A stretch of DNA of 6,582 nt from an uncultured Lachnobacterium sp. (GTDB lineage Bacteria > Bacillota > Clostridia > Lachnospirales > Lachnospiraceae), in NCBI GenBank assembly GCA_945971355.1, contig CAMFPD010000126.1:1-6582 (forward strand), in the 5' to 3' direction. Position numbers and translations under genes: made by a program. Positions 4,926 through 6,582 of this stretch are shown here, piece after piece (the first letter of the stretch is position 1; the number at the start of each line of letters is the position of its first letter). Below the pieces are notes generated by a model. The model searched no databases, was not told the DNA's origin, and worked only from the letters and a program-made list of their open reading frames with translations.

Positions 4926-6582
4926 ATGCCATCAACATTTTTTGGATTAAATATAGGCGCAAGTGGACTTCGCTCATTTCAGGTGGCGGTCAATACAACT
5001 GCGAATAATATAGCCAATGTACAGACAAAGGGATATACAAGGCAACAGGCAACACTTGCGGCAACAACAGCAATGAGAGTTACAGCCCGTTATGGAAGTG
5101 TGGGAACTGGTGTGAATGTAACACAGATTTCACAGATTAGAGATGAATATTATGATACTAAGTTCCGTGAGAATAATTCAAGCCTTGGAAGATATGAGCA
5201 GAAGCTTTACTATATGGACCAGATAGAGACATATTTCAAGGATGATGCTACAGTTGAGGGCTTCTCAACTATTTTTTCTAAAATGTTTGCTGATTTGGAT
5301 TCGCTGAAGACAAATGCTGCAGACATGACTACCAGAAGTCAGTTTATAAACAGCGCACAGAGCCTGTGTACATATTTTAATTCAATGGCTCAGAACCTCT
5401 CAGAAATTCAGGCTGATTGTAATGAGGAGATTAAAAATGCTACGGATCAGATAAATTCCATTTCTCAGAAGATTTCACTTCTGAACAAAGAGATAAATCA
5501 GGTTGAGACAGGTACTGGTGCAGTGGCAAGCGTGCTCAGGGATGAGAGGGCAAACCTTATTGATGAATTATCAAAAATTGTGACCGTTACTACATCAGAA
5601 TATCAGGTAGAGAACACTAATAACCCAGATGATCCTCTTGGAGGAACACATTTTACAGTTTTTATTAATGGAGAGAAGCTTGTAAACGGAAATGAATATA
5701 GAACCCTTGAGTGTGTTGCTTCAGAGACAAAGAAGTACATGACAGATAATGAAGGTCTGTATGATATTTACTGGACTGATACAGATATGCCATTCTCAGG
5801 AGTCTCAGGTACAGCCAGTGGAACCTTAAAGGGATTGTTTGAGATGAGGGATGGAGATAATGCGGAGAATCTGAGAGGTACCGTTAAAGCTACTGATGTA
5901 GCTAACAATACAGTAACGATTGACAATATTTCAGCGGCAGAAATAAATGAGCTTAATCTTCCACCTACAGGAGGTACAGTAACTGTAAATGGAAGGACAT
6001 ATTCATATGAATCATGGGAAGCTGTGATTGATAAGAATGGAGTGATTTCCGAGATTACATTTAATTTGGGAGAACAGTATGACCAGTTTGGTGCATCCAA
6101 GAAGATACAGGAGCTGCCATTGATAGAAGGGCTTACATTAAGCAGCGGTTCAGGAATAGATACAATGGGTATTCCATATTATATGGCACAGCTCAACCAG
6201 TTTGTCAGAAATTTCACACAGCTGTTTAATGAGATTGAGAATAAGGCAGAGGCTTTAAATGGCGATAACGCAGTGGCATTCTTTGAGGCAGAGACTACCA
6301 ACGGTACAATATTTGATTTCTCAGATGCATCTACTTACAGGGAACTGGAAGATGGCCATACAACTACAGTGACCAGTTCAGATAATATATTCTATCAGCT
6401 TACAGCTGCATCATATAAGGTTAATTCTGATTTGCTTAAAGATCCGTCAAAATTCGGAACAACAACAGACAGTACTAAGACAGATGCTTATGATATTGTT
6501 GAGGAATTGCTCAAATTACAGAGTGATACCAAGGTATACAGAGGGGACAAGGCAAGTTCTTTCCTTGAAACTATAATTGCAG
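4926..6582 (+). CDS. flgK: Flagellar hook-associated protein 1 (FlgK), second paralogue, C-terminus beyond window
   Basis: The frame stays open from ATG to the right edge, giving 552 residues without a stop; perhaps 80 remain. It is a second FlgK homologue, expected to act outside the cell at the hook-filament junction. The N-terminus FFGLNIGASGLRSFQVAVN continues with TANNIANVQTKGYTRQQ, the conserved D0 start. RDERANLIDELS lies at 205-216, a FlgK-type GGTHFTVFINGEKLVNG block at 239-255, and GTLKGLFEMRDGDN at 299-312. An insert of about 97 residues, rich in predicted beta strands (319-415), follows. The family pattern then resumes with IPYYMAQLNQFVRNFTQLFN (416-435), and SYKVNSDLLKDPSKF leads into the returning D1 region. 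AGGAGG (4913-4918) lies 7 bases before the ATG. Compared with the first flgK it keeps the central FlgK motifs better, so it looks more like the canonical protein. Co-transcription with the upstream genes is likely. flgL would be expected next. Confidence 0.92.
   Translation, partial: MPSTFFGLNIGASGLRSFQVAVNTTANNIANVQTKGYTRQQATLAATTAMRVTARYGSVGTGVNVTQISQIRDEYYDTKFRENNSSLGRYEQKLYYMDQIETYFKDDATVEGFSTIFSKMFADLDSLKTNAADMTTRSQFINSAQSLCTYFNSMAQNLSEIQADCNEEIKNATDQINSISQKISLLNKEINQVETGTGAVASVLRDERANLIDELSKIVTVTTSEYQVENTNNPDDPLGGTHFTVFINGEKLVNGNEYRTLECVASETKKYMTDNEGLYDIYWTDTDMPFSGVSGTASGTLKGLFEMRDGDNAENLRGTVKATDVANNTVTIDNISAAEINELNLPPTGGTVTVNGRTYSYESWEAVIDKNGVISEITFNLGEQYDQFGASKKIQELPLIEGLTLSSGSGIDTMGIPYYMAQLNQFVRNFTQLFNEIENKAEALNGDNAVAFFEAETTNGTIFDFSDASTYRELEDGHTTTVTSSDNIFYQLTAASYKVNSDLLKDPSKFGTTTDSTKTDAYDIVEELLKLQSDTKVYRGDKASSFLETIIA

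Noticed and set aside
5768..6100. A 110-codon minus-strand reading frame within the second flgK.
   Set aside because: It lies opposite a continuous FlgK frame, resembles no family I know, and has no separate support.

Overview
The window looks like chromosomal DNA from a motile, low-to-mid GC Gram-positive anaerobe, most likely a Lachnospiraceae relative of Roseburia, Agathobacter or Butyrivibrio. This is inferred from strong AGGAGG-type ribosome binding sites, AGA/GGA-rich codon use, a sigma-28 (SigD/FliA) type promoter of the Firmicutes kind, and the gene order flgM-flgN-flgK-flgK. I have not confirmed it by any search.

Left part (1-2008, minus strand). Two membrane protein genes lie in tandem. 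The upstream one (353-2008) encodes a complete SulP-family anion transporter with a C-terminal STAS domain. After an 87-bp AT-rich gap holding a 13-bp tandem repeat, the second (1-265) is the first 88 residues of an acyltransferase-3 type membrane protein, cut by the window edge. The acyltransferase and the last gene in the window are both open at the window ends.

Divergent intergenic region (2009-2185). It holds a plausible sigma-A promoter reading left into the transporter and a well-formed sigma-28 promoter (2113-2139) reading right into the flagellar genes.

Right part (2186-6582, plus strand). This is a late flagellar operon. flgM encodes the anti-sigma-28 factor and flgN the export chaperone for hook-associated proteins. 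Two different, full-architecture FlgK (HAP1) paralogues follow. All genes are close together (42, 17 and 29 bp gaps) and each has a good ribosome binding site, so they are probably co-transcribed. The circuit is coherent: sigma-28 transcribes its own inhibitor FlgM together with the chaperone and the hook-filament junction proteins. FlgM is expected to be exported once the hook is complete, which releases sigma-28 for filament genes. FlgN holds FlgK (and usually FlgL) unfolded for export.

The least ordinary points are the two divergent tandem FlgK proteins with different insertions, a CsrA-like motif over the first flgK start codon, and a small stem-loop across the first flgK stop codon. I see no mobile element, CRISPR array, tRNA or rRNA, and no sign of a wholly new system.
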